Below, piece by piece: positions 34,473 through 42,734 of a DNA stretch of 44,672 nt. Every line of letters starts with the position of its first letter. Position 1 is the stretch's first letter. This stretch comes from Moorena sp. SS36440bin_2. GTDB taxonomy: Bacteria > Cyanobacteriota > Cyanobacteriia > Cyanobacteriales > Coleofasciculaceae. Below the pieces are notes generated by a model that ran no database searches, was not told where the DNA came from, and worked only from the letters and a program-made list of their open reading frames with translations. Both the position numbers and the translations under genes were made by a program. The stretch is taken from contig WTKN01000060.1 of the NCBI GenBank assembly GCA_011524395.1, positions 1 to 44,672 on the forward strand, in the 5' to 3' direction.

Positions 34473-35099
34473 GTGGATGGAGAAATACGAGTGAATATAA
34501 ACGACGATCCCGTATTCAAAGCACTTCTGAGTTCACTGGACACAAATCCAGGCTTTGACTTTACTAAGCACGAGATTCCAGCTCAAAAGTGCGTCAAACT
34601 TGAATCACTAGATACTAAGCAATCCTATGCCAAGCCGGATTTGCTCTATGCTGCTCTAGAGGAACTCTCTACGGGTCTTGAAGAACTCAGCGAGAAGTAT
34701 GAGGCTTTGCAAGCGGCTTATGCTGTATTAGAATCACGGCAACAGCACTACCATAATTTGTTTGAATTGGCTCCTGAGGGTTACCTGGTAACCAATGGTC
34801 AAGGAATTATCCAAGAAGCAAACTATGCAGCGGCTAGTCTACTCAACGTACAGCAGTATTATCTGGTGGGTAAACCGCTGATGAGCTTTATCAGTGAAGC
34901 TGAGTCTAATCGCTTCGAGCACCAACTCCACGAGCTCCAGGAATTGCAACAGCTCAAGGACTGGCAAGTGGTGTTGTGTCCACGGCAAGGTAAACCTTTA
35001 GCCGTTGATATGTCTGTGTCTGTTTTCTGTGACTCTCAAGGCAATGTGGTTAGTATCCAGTGGCTCATACTTAATGTCACTGGGTTCTACAACGGCTAA
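34473..35099 (+). CDS. PAS domain protein
   Basis: A 208-aa protein. An acidic N-terminus is followed by a helical coiled-coil part (about 62-92: LLYAALEELSTGLEELSEKY) and a PAS domain (about 93-205) with HYHNLFELAPEGYLVTNGQG, IQEANYAAASLLN and the end VSIQWLILNVT. No kinase, cyclase or other output domain follows, so it must act through a partner. The start is uncertain: GTG 34473 has no ribosome site, while GTG 34491 is preceded by GGAG with about eight bases. Confidence 0.8.
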   Translation: MDGEIRVNINDDPVFKALLSSLDTNPGFDFTKHEIPAQKCVKLESLDTKQSYAKPDLLYAALEELSTGLEELSEKYEALQAAYAVLESRQQHYHNLFELAPEGYLVTNGQGIIQEANYAAASLLNVQQYYLVGKPLMSFISEAESNRFEHQLHELQELQQLKDWQVVLCPRQGKPLAVDMSVSVFCDSQGNVVSIQWLILNVTGFYNG

Positions 35100-35283
35100 A
35101 ACAAGTTGAAGTTAAAAGCATCAGGGCTCTACAATTCGGTTTTATCATTACCCTTTCTCTGGAATTGAGCAAACCCCTGAGTAAGATCATCAATTAAGTA
35201 GAACAGATGGCTGATTTTCTCTCTTCCCATCTTTTTCCATAATCAATTAACCTCGGCACCAACGTAGGGTTAGCTGGCTTTTG

Positions 35284-35673
35284 CTACTTCAACCAACGGA
35301 ACCCCCTTTCACCCTTCAGCTTGCCATCAAAGCTTGCTGTTTCTATACAACCAGCTTGACGAGATGTTGCCCCAATCAAATAGTCAGAAAAGTCTGCTTT
35401 ACCTTTTTTGTATCGCTGTAGAGCTTGATAGACGGTTGAGCGATTTTCAAATTTGAAGGCGGCACTATGTAGCATGGCTTCTAGGGTGTTGATGATTTCG
35501 TCTTTACGAAAACGGTAGTTTGCACCTCTGAGCACCCAAACCAGTTCGCACAAAACGATGTTTGTAACAAAGCAGGGTTGGTTCTTTTGAATCAGATCAG
35601 AGGCTTGTTGCCATTGATGCTCATCGTCGCGGGTGAGATACCGAACAAGAATATTGGTGTCAATCCCAATCAT
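35284..35673 (-). CDS. PIN domain toxin (VapC-like)
   Basis: A 129-aa PIN-domain ribonuclease from ATG 35673 (MIGIDTNILVRYL). The acidic active-site residues are present: D5, E43 (LCELVW), D94/D97 (ADFSDYLI) and D116 (SFDGKL). VapC toxins cleave tRNA or rRNA when not bound by their antitoxin. The frame stays open upstream to 35769, but that part overlaps the antitoxin in another frame and is not PIN-like. The start lies 14 bp inside the end of the antitoxin gene, the typical coupled arrangement. Confidence 0.9.
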   Translation of the reverse strand: MIGIDTNILVRYLTRDDEHQWQQASDLIQKNQPCFVTNIVLCELVWVLRGANYRFRKDEIINTLEAMLHSAAFKFENRSTVYQALQRYKKGKADFSDYLIGATSRQAGCIETASFDGKLKGERGFRWLK

Positions 35674-35905
35674 TGGCTCCCTCAGAGATGGCGCTTTCCA
35701 TGTCTTCGAGGCTGGCTGGTGGTTTACCTGGTCGATGCAGGATCCCTGATAAGGTTTCCACTGGAACATTGAGAGGAAACATTTTTACTTGACCGTCTTC
35801 GTCAATAACGAACTCGACTCTACTACCGCTGACAAGGTTAAGATGCTCCCGAATTTCTTCGGGGAGAGTGATTTGCCCGGTATCGGTGACTGTTGTGCTA
35901 AACAT
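35660..35905 (-). CDS. AbrB/SpoVT-type antitoxin
   Basis: An 81-aa protein with a swapped-hairpin AbrB DNA-binding domain at the N-terminus (TVTDTGQITLPEEIREHL, then GSRVEFVIDEDGQVKM) and an acidic C-terminal tail (SLEDMESAISEGANDWD) that should wrap the toxin. It is the upstream gene of the toxin-antitoxin pair and probably represses its own promoter just upstream of 35905. The 14-bp overlap with the PIN gene supports coupled translation. Confidence 0.9.
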   Translation of the reverse strand: MFSTTVTDTGQITLPEEIREHLNLVSGSRVEFVIDEDGQVKMFPLNVPVETLSGILHRPGKPPASLEDMESAISEGANDWD

Positions 35906-36203
35906 GGCTAGGATGCTTGTGATTAAGCTTTTACTGATAGTTTAACAAACCAATAAACTTTTTAAAAAAGGCATCTAAGTCCATTATCCTGTATTTTATA
36001 GGCTGTCGAATTTTTTGGTAAAATAAACTATAGATGAAACGATAAATATGGCATTGATTAATATCAAAATGGTTTGACGATAAAGGGATATTTTTTGATA
36101 CCATTCCTTGGAGCAGTGGAAAGCTGATCAATTCCTAGAGATTTTATGTTTTTGGAGAGGTCTAATCAAGAATTCCCCACACCAACATCCTTGTCATAGC
36201 CCC

Positions 36204-39200
36204 TTAGCGCCAGTCACCGATTATAACAAAGTGTGCCCAGTAATAGGGATGATCGTAGTTAGGGTCTTTCAAGATAGTTAACTGACCACGGCGCAGGGCT
36301 TCAGCTTTGGTAACGTTCCGTTGAGTGAATTCTTGGTAAAACTGAACCATAACCACAGCAGTGGCTTGGTCGCTAACAAATACCAGAGTGCCGATGATAC
36401 TGCGTACTCTAGACCTTAGGGCTAATCCCGCTAATCCAAAAGGTGTTTGATTATTCCCTTGAGCACCTTCACAACTACTGATAACAAGTAATTCAATCGG
36501 GTCAAATTTTTCCTGTTCTCTTGAACCCAGTAACTCATCAAATTCCTTGGCTGTAATTTTTTTGTCCCAAGCCAATATAAATGTATCTTCTGAAGAAAAC
36601 TCTCCATTGGTTGCCAAGTGAACTACAGGGAAGGAAGAGGAGTTAAGTGCGTTTTCCAGGGCTGTACTAGTGAAGCTCTGATTGAGTAAGACTGAACTCG
36701 GTATGATTGAGCTAATTTGTGCTACCTCCACCTCAACAAAGGGTAATGGTGGATAGCCTTGGCGGGATTCAGAAACTCCAGCAATCAAAGCTTTTAAAGG
36801 TTTTTGTTTCTGGGGCTGAGGCTTTAGTATCTGTAAAGCGGGGGTGACAGCAATGGCATATTTTTCTACTAAATGCTGCTCACCATCGTGGAGAGCTGCC
36901 ATGGGAATATTTCTTAGCCTACTATTGGGCACAAATACGAGAGTCTTGATGCTACTTTTAGCTAACTCAGTTTCTGCTGGTTTAATCAGCCATTCGTAAA
37001 CTTTTTGGGAGAATCTACGCCATACACGTCTATGCGGCTGATACACTAACTCGTTAAACCTGCTAAGCGTTTCCTCAACTTCTTCTTCTGCAGATAAAGG
37101 TGGTGAATAGCGGTGCAATGGTTGACCGGGCAAGTGAAGAATTACTTCCAAGCAGTCGTCCAAAAGAATAGGATAGATTACTGCTGCTTGGGAATCAATC
37201 TGGTCAATTTGGATTAGATTAGGATTCAAGGGAACTATCTCACGGAAGTTATTGAGTTGAGTCAAATGGAGCGATTCAATAACCTGACGGACTTTTCTGA
37301 GAGTTTGCTGGTTAGATCCAGTTTCCTCAGAATCTAAAAGTGACCCAATAAACTCCTGATAAATACTCTCTACAATCTCTACAAAATAAACCTTTATAGC
37401 TGGATTTATACTGGTTAAATCACTACCTAACGATTGGATAGTATCAAATGCTTTGGCGTAAGCAGACGACGCTCCTTGAGTATCTCCTTGAGCTGCGAGT
37501 AAACGAGCTTGGGCATTTAAAGCTTGAGCAAGAATAATTGAGTGATCTAGAGAGTTTCTCTTATCTGCACTTTCTAATCGTTTCAAACTCTCTGAAACTG
37601 CATTTTTTGCCGGATCAAACTGTTCAAGTTGCTGATAGGCAATGGAAATATTGCTCAGAAGCATGGCTTGTTTGAGTTCATAGTCTTTAATTTCAAAGGA
37701 GAGAGCTGCTTGTTTCCTGGCTCTTTCTGCATCAGAGTCCTTCTTTGCTCTGTCAAGTCTTACAGCTAGTCGAGATAGCTGTGAGACTTGTTGAAATTCT
37801 TGCTTTACCTGGTCACGTTCTATTTTGGCAGAATCAACTTGGCGATTCGCATTTACCACTCGAATTGCTGCTATTTTTACAGAAATTCCAGCTCCCAATA
37901 ACGCTAAAATTAACACACCTAATCCGAAACGCATCTGTCGTTTCGCTTTCCGATTCGCCTCAGTTAGTACCAGATTTCTCTTTTGGGCTGCTTCCCTATC
38001 CTTCCTCTCTCTCTCTAATTCCGCATCTCGTTCCTTTTGAGCGATTTGCTCCTCTATCTGCTTTTTCTCACTTGCTGCCAGAAACTGTTGATCCTGATAA
38101 CTTAAATTCTTACCCTTTGCCCAGGCTTGAGCATTCTTTAGAGTTTGACCCCGCAACAATAGTGACTGATCCTGACAATCCGAGGCTACCCAAGCCCTAA
38201 AGGCTTCGGAATAGGGACGTAAGTGGGCTAATTCTTGGTTAATCCAGTCCTGATTAAAGACTTCACGGTAGATCGGGTTATAGACTTTAAGCACTGGAGA
38301 GGTTCCAAGTCTGTGCTTGACCACTAACCCAGATAACTGTAACTTCCCCTCCTCAAAACTGTTATTAGCAACAATTTCCCCCTGCTGCCACACCTGCTGA
38401 TACAATTCCAACAAATAGGCAGCCCGTTGCTCATTACAAAGAATGCGATCGCGTATGGTCTTCAAGTGTTCCGGTTCATCGGTAGCTTCCCAGTTGTCGA
38501 TAAAATGCGATCGCACTAATGTCTCAATCCATTCCTTCTCCCTCTCCCCCCTTGTTAAGGGGGGCTGGGGGGGATCCCAACACCCAGAACTAACCACCAA
38601 CTGACAGAGCTTTTGAGTAAGAAACGGTTGTCCTCCTGTCCACTTGACTATCTCCTCGATCACGGCCTGGGGATTACTAACATTTCCCTCCAATCCCCTA
38701 ACTAACGGCTCAACTTCATGGAGTTGAAAGCCATGTAACTCAACTGCTCGGCCAATATTAAACGGGGTGCGGTCTTTATCTGCTATTAAATCCCCTGGTG
38801 TCGCCACCCCCAACAGCACAAAACTGATGCGATTATAGGCAGAATTTTCGGCGCGTTTGTTATAACAGGCTCGAATTAGGGCAAAAAAGTCATCTTTAAA
38901 CGCTAGTTGCAGAACGCTATCAATTTCATCAATAAAAATAACAATCCGTTCCGCAATTTGGATCAGTAATACTTCTTCGATAAACTCCCTAAAAAGCTGT
39001 ACTGGGGGAATATCTTTGTGCTCATTGAGCCAGCTGCGAAATGATAATTTCTCTTGTAGACCGAATCGGTTAATCAGAGTTTTGGTTAAGCCGCCATACC
39101 ATTTTTCTGGGGTTACCTGTTGGGTTCCTAATTCCGTAATATCAATTGATGCACAAGCCACCCCCTGGTTTTGCAGCCGTTTCATGGTTCGCACTCTCAG

Positions 39201-39350
39201 GGAAGACTTCCCCATCTGGCGGGAATTCAAGACATAGCAAAACTCTCCAGCCAGCAACTGCTGGTAAAGTTCCCCGTCAGCCGTACGCACCACATAAGTA
39301 GTAGCATCCGGTGGTAGGCATCCCCCAACCTGATAGGCTCCTGTACTCAT
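36204..39350 (-). CDS. AAA_35 ATPase with C-terminal CHAT domain (CHAT His replaced by Asn)
   Basis: A 1048-aa protein. The N-terminal AAA_35-like STAND ATPase (about 10-380) has a Walker A variant in [14 protein letters not shown], Walker [13 protein letters not shown] and [13 protein letters not shown] coiled coil (about 425-470) leads to one membrane helix (about 474-497), a TPR-like helical region (about 540-720) and a CHAT (caspase-like) domain (about 800-1048). The Cys is present in [10 protein letters not shown] (C960), but the His-Gly motif reads HLATNG, with N915 where family members have His. Residues 258-273 ([16 protein letters not shown]) come from an inserted dispersed DNA repeat. 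Its ATG overlaps the upstream gene's stop by 4 bp. Confidence 0.87.
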   Translation of the reverse strand: MSTGAYQVGGCLPPDATTYVVRTADGELYQQLLAGEFCYVLNSRQMGKSSLRVRTMKRLQNQGVACASIDITELGTQQVTPEKWYGGLTKTLINRFGLQEKLSFRSWLNEHKDIPPVQLFREFIEEVLLIQIAERIVIFIDEIDSVLQLAFKDDFFALIRACYNKRAENSAYNRISFVLLGVATPGDLIADKDRTPFNIGRAVELHGFQLHEVEPLVRGLEGNVSNPQAVIEEIVKWTGGQPFLTQKLCQLVVSSGCWDPPQPPLTRGEREKEWIETLVRSHFIDNWEATDEPEHLKTIRDRILCNEQRAAYLLELYQQVWQQGEIVANNSFEEGKLQLSGLVVKHRLGTSPVLKVYNPIYREVFNQDWINQELAHLRPYSEAFRAWVASDCQDQSLLLRGQTLKNAQAWAKGKNLSYQDQQFLAASEKKQIEEQIAQKERDAELERERKDREAAQKRNLVLTEANRKAKRQMRFGLGVLILALLGAGISVKIAAIRVVNANRQVDSAKIERDQVKQEFQQVSQLSRLAVRLDRAKKDSDAERARKQAALSFEIKDYELKQAMLLSNISIAYQQLEQFDPAKNAVSESLKRLESADKRNSLDHSIILAQALNAQARLLAAQGDTQGASSAYAKAFDTIQSLGSDLTSINPAIKVYFVEIVESIYQEFIGSLLDSEETGSNQQTLRKVRQVIESLHLTQLNNFREIVPLNPNLIQIDQIDSQAAVIYPILLDDCLEVILHLPGQPLHRYSPPLSAEEEVEETLSRFNELVYQPHRRVWRRFSQKVYEWLIKPAETELAKSSIKTLVFVPNSRLRNIPMAALHDGEQHLVEKYAIAVTPALQILKPQPQKQKPLKALIAGVSESRQGYPPLPFVEVEVAQISSIIPSSVLLNQSFTSTALENALNSSSFPVVHLATNGEFSSEDTFILAWDKKITAKEFDELLGSREQEKFDPIELLVISSCEGAQGNNQTPFGLAGLALRSRVRSIIGTLVFVSDQATAVVMVQFYQEFTQRNVTKAEALRRGQLTILKDPNYDHPYYWAHFVIIGDWR
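38531..38582. repeat. Dispersed palindromic repeat inserted in a coding region
   Basis: The stretch contains CCCCCCTTGTTAAGGGGGG with GCTGGGGGGGATC beside it, a repeat found between genes in many filamentous cyanobacteria; a shorter relative is at 6650-6675. Here it lies inside the AAA_35-CHAT gene, in frame, and is translated as a Pro-rich insertion. Confidence 0.8.
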
Positions 39351-40104
39351 GACAGTTCCCCTAGGTGGTCTCTAAAATACTGTCGATATAAATTACAACT
39401 GAGCCTGACCTGATTGCCCTGCTTTTTCACTAGCCCCATGCTGTACAACTTATAGGCGGCTATCAAGTCCAGATGCACAGGAGCGTTAGCATCAATCACC
39501 TGTAACAGTGCTTTGGCCAAGTCTGGGTGTGGTTGCAGCATCCGCCACAGATGTCGCAGGTGGTTGGCGTAGATGCCAGCATCTGTGGGAGCGGCTTGCA
39601 ACAGTTGCGCCAGGGAGTCATTACCGTGGATTTGGCAGTGAGATAAGGCTTGCTGTACCAGATCAGGATGACCTCCCACCATCCCCATCAGTTGCTCCAC
39701 AAGGGATTCACTCCAATCCTGTCCATGTTGTCGGGCTAATTCCTGGACTTGTTCCGGGGTAAATTCTGGTAATTCAATGGGCACTCCCACATTAAAGGGG
39801 GATTCATTAATATTGAGGGGGATATAAACATCTGTGGAATGGACAACTACCAACCGCAACCGTTTCCAGACCTGTTCCACTTTCCCCCGTTCGTGCCACG
39901 CCCTCAGCAATCCCAAAAATTCCGAAGCTACCTCAGGGTAGGGAAAAACTCGGTCTACTTCATCGAGACATAAAATCACGGGAGCGCCAGCTTCAGGGAG
40001 AAGATAGTTCTCAAAGTATTCCGTACAATCGACTTTAGCGGTGGAAAAGTCTTCATCCCAATAGTTTCTCAACCGATTCGGTATCTTCAAGCTTTGACCA
40101 ACAC
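39347..40104 (-). pseudogene. HTH-AAA_35 ATPase, C-terminal fragment (disrupted by MITE)
   Basis: The second part of the AAA_35 protein: it continues (S)VGQSLKIPNRLRNYWDED, then Walker B APVILCLDEVDRVF, the sensor-like VVVHSTDVYIPL, and a C-terminal winged-helix part ending [13 protein letters not shown]. An open frame from TTG 40090 would start MKIPNRL, but this is inside the domain. The stop overlaps the ATG of the AAA_35-CHAT gene by 4 bp, so the intact gene would be coupled to it. Removing 109 bp (107-bp element plus one TA) joins both fragments in frame as 431 aa. Confidence 0.85.
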
Positions 40105-40106
40105 TA

Positions 40107-40213
40107 GACCTCTTGCATAAGTCTCATAAACCTTGGTGAAGACAAGGCAAAAGGCAAAAGGCAAAAGGCAAAAGGGATAGATTTTGATTTCATATTTATT
40201 TTTGCAAGAGGTC
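40107..40213. mobile_element. 107-bp MITE with TA target duplication (IS630/Tc1-like ends)
   Basis: The ends are perfect inverted repeats, GACCTCTTGCA (40107-40117) and TGCAAGAGGTC (40203-40213), each flanked by TA (40105-40106 and 40214-40215). A TA duplication is the mark of the IS630/Tc1-mariner group, whose transposase would act in trans. The inside carries a 7-bp AAAAGGC array. It splits the HTH-AAA_35 gene; excision of element plus one TA restores the frame and reads WFCISSVGQSLKIPN across the junction. Confidence 0.9.
40143..40176. repeat. 7-bp tandem repeat (AAAAGGC) inside the MITE
   Basis: About four AGGCAAA units. The reverse form (TGCCTTT) recurs at 40930-40960. Confidence 0.85.
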
Positions 40214-40843
40214 TACTGATACAAAACCACTTGAACAATCCATCGACATCGGTTAAGTCATTGCTATGGGCTAAGTGGAAATTTACATAGGCCTTTCGGT
40301 AGCCCTTCTCGGCAAACTGATCCAACATTCTCACCATCAGCAATGTCTTGCCCATCAGCCTCGGGGCTTTAATCCTGACCAAGGCACCGGGACCTAAAAG
40401 GGCTTGATAACAAGACTGTTCAATGGGAGGACGTTGGACATAAATCAATGAAGAGTCTTCTTCAGGGCAGTGTGTTATCACTACTTCTGAGTTTACTGTC
40501 CCATCAGCTGACGTATCATTACCAGTATTTTCGTCAAAGAATGCTATGGCATTCCAGTCTTGACCCAGTTTTTCACTAATTTCTTGAAAATGCAGGTTAT
40601 ATACAGCTTTCCCATTCAGATAATTACTGACAGTTGATAGAGATAGTAATAACTCGTCAGCTAGGTCTTTCTGGCGAGGATAACCGTTGCGTTGAACCGC
40701 TAGTTTGACCTGGTCAATATACTCTGGGCGAACTCTAAGTGAGCGTGGCATGGTCTAGGTGAGATGAGCTAATCAAACTATAACGCTCTTTCCTAGGGAG
40801 TTAGCCCAACTCAGGTACAACTCAGGCATAACTCAGACCCGGT

Positions 40844-40913
40844 GGTGCGTTACGGGGCGGGCTGTCCAAATCATGACTACGAAGCGGAAAATGAGAACCC
40901 CCCCTAACGCACC
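40844..40913. repeat. Small inverted-repeat element related to the core of the 17915-18052 MITE
   Basis: The ends are GGTGCGTTA (40844-40852) and TAACGCACC (40905-40913), continuing imperfectly as GGGG/CCCC. The sequence from about 40841 to 40870 and 40898 to 40920 aligns by eye with 17944-17974 and 18003-18026 inside the other MITE (shared GTTACGGG/ATTACGGG, CTGTCC, CCCTAAC, CACCCTACCC). Confidence 0.7.
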
Positions 40914-40929
40914 CTACCCAAGATTTTCT

Positions 40930-40960
40930 ATTGCCTTTTGCCTTTTGCCTTTTGCCTTTT
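40930..40960. repeat. 7-bp tandem repeat (TGCCTTT)
   Basis: About four TGCCTTT units and a T-run, ending next to the xisI stop codon (40962). Confidence 0.85.
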
Positions 40961-40961
40961 T

Positions 40962-41297
40962 TTATCCTACTGCAAATTCTGTCAACTTACGTGCGTTGGG
41001 GTCATGATAACCGATGACAATTTCTGACTTAGGTACTCCCAATTCTACGAGCTCATCGGCTACACCCACCTCAGTACCATCATGTTGAATCCAGATTTTT
41101 CCTCCTTTAATATCAATATGGATCAACGAACCACAAACTCGGCGGTCACCTGACCAGCCAACTGTTACTAGTAAATAATGATCATCCTCGTGGTCAAATA
41201 CTGTAAATTGTTCAATCTCACCATAAGAAGGTACAAACTGGTTATGTCGAGCTAAAACCTGCTGAATCCATTGCCGATACTGGTTCAATCGTTCCAC
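40962..41297 (-). CDS. xisI: XisI-like protein (fdxN element excision controlling factor family)
   Basis: A 111-aa XisI family protein from GTG 41297 (MERLNQYRQWIQQVLARH). Typical family segments are VFDHEDDHYLLVTVGWSG, RRVCGSLIHIDIKGGKIWIQ and the ending HDPNARKLTEFAVG. XisH and XisI were first described as factors for excision of the fdxN element in heterocysts, but many non-heterocystous genomes carry numerous xisH-xisI pairs, whose role is unclear. The start lies 13 bp inside the end of the decayed xisH gene, the normal coupled arrangement. The XisI frame is complete. Confidence 0.9.
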   Translation of the reverse strand: MERLNQYRQWIQQVLARHNQFVPSYGEIEQFTVFDHEDDHYLLVTVGWSGDRRVCGSLIHIDIKGGKIWIQHDGTEVGVADELVELGVPKSEIVIGYHDPNARKLTEFAVG

Positions 41298-41697
41298 TGT
41301 ACAACTACCTCCTCCTCTGGGTCAAAAACTAGTAGTTTTACCTTGTACTCTTTTACGCTTAACTGTCCTAGCTCCTCAAGAAAAAAGTTGCGATATACTT
41401 TACTCGGTACGGCTAGAAAAAGTACTCTACCTGGCTCTGTTACCTTTAAAACAACGCGATAATTCAGAAATTGTCCGAGTGCCGTGTGAAATTATGAGGT
41501 AGTAGAAGTTGCCAAAAAACTCTTGACCTCTACAGCAATTCGCATCTGATTTTTTTGAGCAGCAATTAAACGTTCTGCTCCTAAGTCTACCTCAAGACGG
41601 ATGATAGTTCTAGAACTAGAGGGTCATGAGTAATAGTCCAACCGTCCTTGTTGAGAGCTGTTTTTACTACTTCATGGTAAAAGTCCTTAGCGGCCAT
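41285..41697 (-). pseudogene. xisH: XisH-like protein, decayed (frameshift plus nonsense)
   Basis: Read from ATG 41697 the frame gives MAAKDFYHEVVKTALNKDG and WTITHDPL, the XisH N-terminus (PD-(D/E)XK nuclease-like fold). A frameshift near 41605-41625 then moves the frame; the continuation EVDLGAERLIAAQKNQ and IAVEVKSFLA is followed by TAA where a Glu codon (GAA) is expected, before FHTALGQFLNYRVVLK. The last part, FLAVPSKVYRNFFLEELGQ to VVQWND, is intact and ends at TGA 41285-41287. XisI, overlapping the end, remains open, so only the nuclease-like partner has decayed. Confidence 0.85.
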
Positions 41698-42175
41698 AAA
41701 AGTGCATGATTATAAGAGGTTAGTGATTTTATATATAGCTAATGTTGGTGGTTTTTTATCGTAACTAAAAATGAGATTTTACCATATTATGCTCAGAAAA
41801 TTTGGGGCTGATAAATGTCATTACTTAGCTCTACACTTAATCGCTCGCTCAAAAAAAGTGATACACTCTAAGTATAGTAGCAAAACTTTATTCAATTTTT
41901 GTATTGACCAAAATTTCTAGGGCGTAAGCCCCTAAATTATAGGCGTTACTGATCCAAAGAATGCTATTAGGAAAATAACAACATCGAATGACCTAGATGA
42001 GATGGTGGATGCAACTGAGGGCTGACAGGACTAATGCCTTATCAGATTTTCTCCAGCTTCAGTACGAAATCAGGCACTACCGACTGATCCCCCTTCACCG
42101 TTCTCTGTTTTCGTCTTGCTTCTTGCCTCTGTTCTGTCTACCTTTCCAGACTTCCGACACTCTTGCCCCTGTTTG

Positions 42176-42206
42176 CGATTCCCGATTCCCGATTCCCGAT
42201 TCCCAA
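42176..42206. repeat. 7-bp tandem repeat (CGATTCC)
   Basis: About four units of CGATTCC (as gattcccgattcccgattcc in part). Same class of heptamer arrays as elsewhere in the window. Confidence 0.9.
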
Positions 42207-42279
42207 ATTTTAAAATTGTTTATTGTTACTTATAATAATATTTTTTATTATAAATAATTATCATATATCAAAAATTTGG

Positions 42280-42305
42280 ATTATAGCGGTTAAAACCGCT
42301 ATAAT
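42280..42305. promoter_or_regulatory. Perfect 12-bp inverted repeat upstream of the porin gene
   Basis: ATTATAGCGGTT (42280-42291), AA, AACCGCTATAAT (42294-42305). With no T-run after it, it is not a clear terminator. It could be an operator-like site or a dispersed palindromic element; it lies about 430 bp before the porin start. Confidence 0.45.
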
Positions 42306-42734
42306 TTCGTAAAATATTGTCATAATTGCATAATTAATATGCTTTAAGCTCATCAAGCCTAAATTTTTTGTATTAAAAAATACAAACAAAACCTCCATCC
42401 AAGGTAATTCTTAAATCGGTAAAGTTAATCGTCTCTTAAACTATCCCTTGATCAACAACTGATCAAAAAGGGCTCAAATGAGACTAAGTCAGGACAAAGG
42501 ACCATGACGGGATCGGCAGATGAGCAGAAGAACTACCATAATTCTGAAGCTGGTATTTCCTGATCTGTTATCTCCGTATGCCATGTTGTAATCAATTTGT
42601 CATGAATTAGTAACACACCTGAGAAGAGACGGTAGTCCTGTTGACTTTATCCAGAGGTGCGACCCGTGGCGAATTTAATAGTTAGATGCGGAAAGCGCAC
42701 CTATCAAAACCCTGATTGTGTGTGAGGAAACCCT

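Larger units (their letters stand above)
40104..40751 (-). pseudogene. HTH-AAA_35 ATPase, N-terminal fragment (disrupted by MITE)
   Basis: The first part of the protein: a helix-turn-helix domain (about 12-75: QKDLADELLLSLSTVSNYLN) followed by the start of an AAA_35 ATPase with a Walker A variant in VRIKAPRLMGKTLL. Genuine sequence ends about DVDGLFKWFCIS; the following 30 residues and stop derive from the MITE, including translated 7-bp repeats (FAFCLLPFALS). The truncated product keeps the HTH and P-loop but lacks Walker B, so ATPase activity should be lost. The HTH suggests DNA binding or partner recognition; the role of this class is unknown. Confidence 0.85.
41698..42734. other. Long non-coding gap before the porin gene
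   Basis: About 1040 bp. It contains a CGATTCC 7-bp array (42176-42206), an AT-rich zone (42225-42270), a 12-bp inverted repeat at 42280-42305 and the long leader of the porin gene. An 86-codon frame at 41997-42257 runs through the array and is probably chance. No RNA gene was recognised. Confidence 0.5.

Noticed and set aside
41997-42257. 86-codon plus-strand frame
   Set aside because: Its sequence passes through the CGATTCC array and an AT-rich tail; no recognisable domain.
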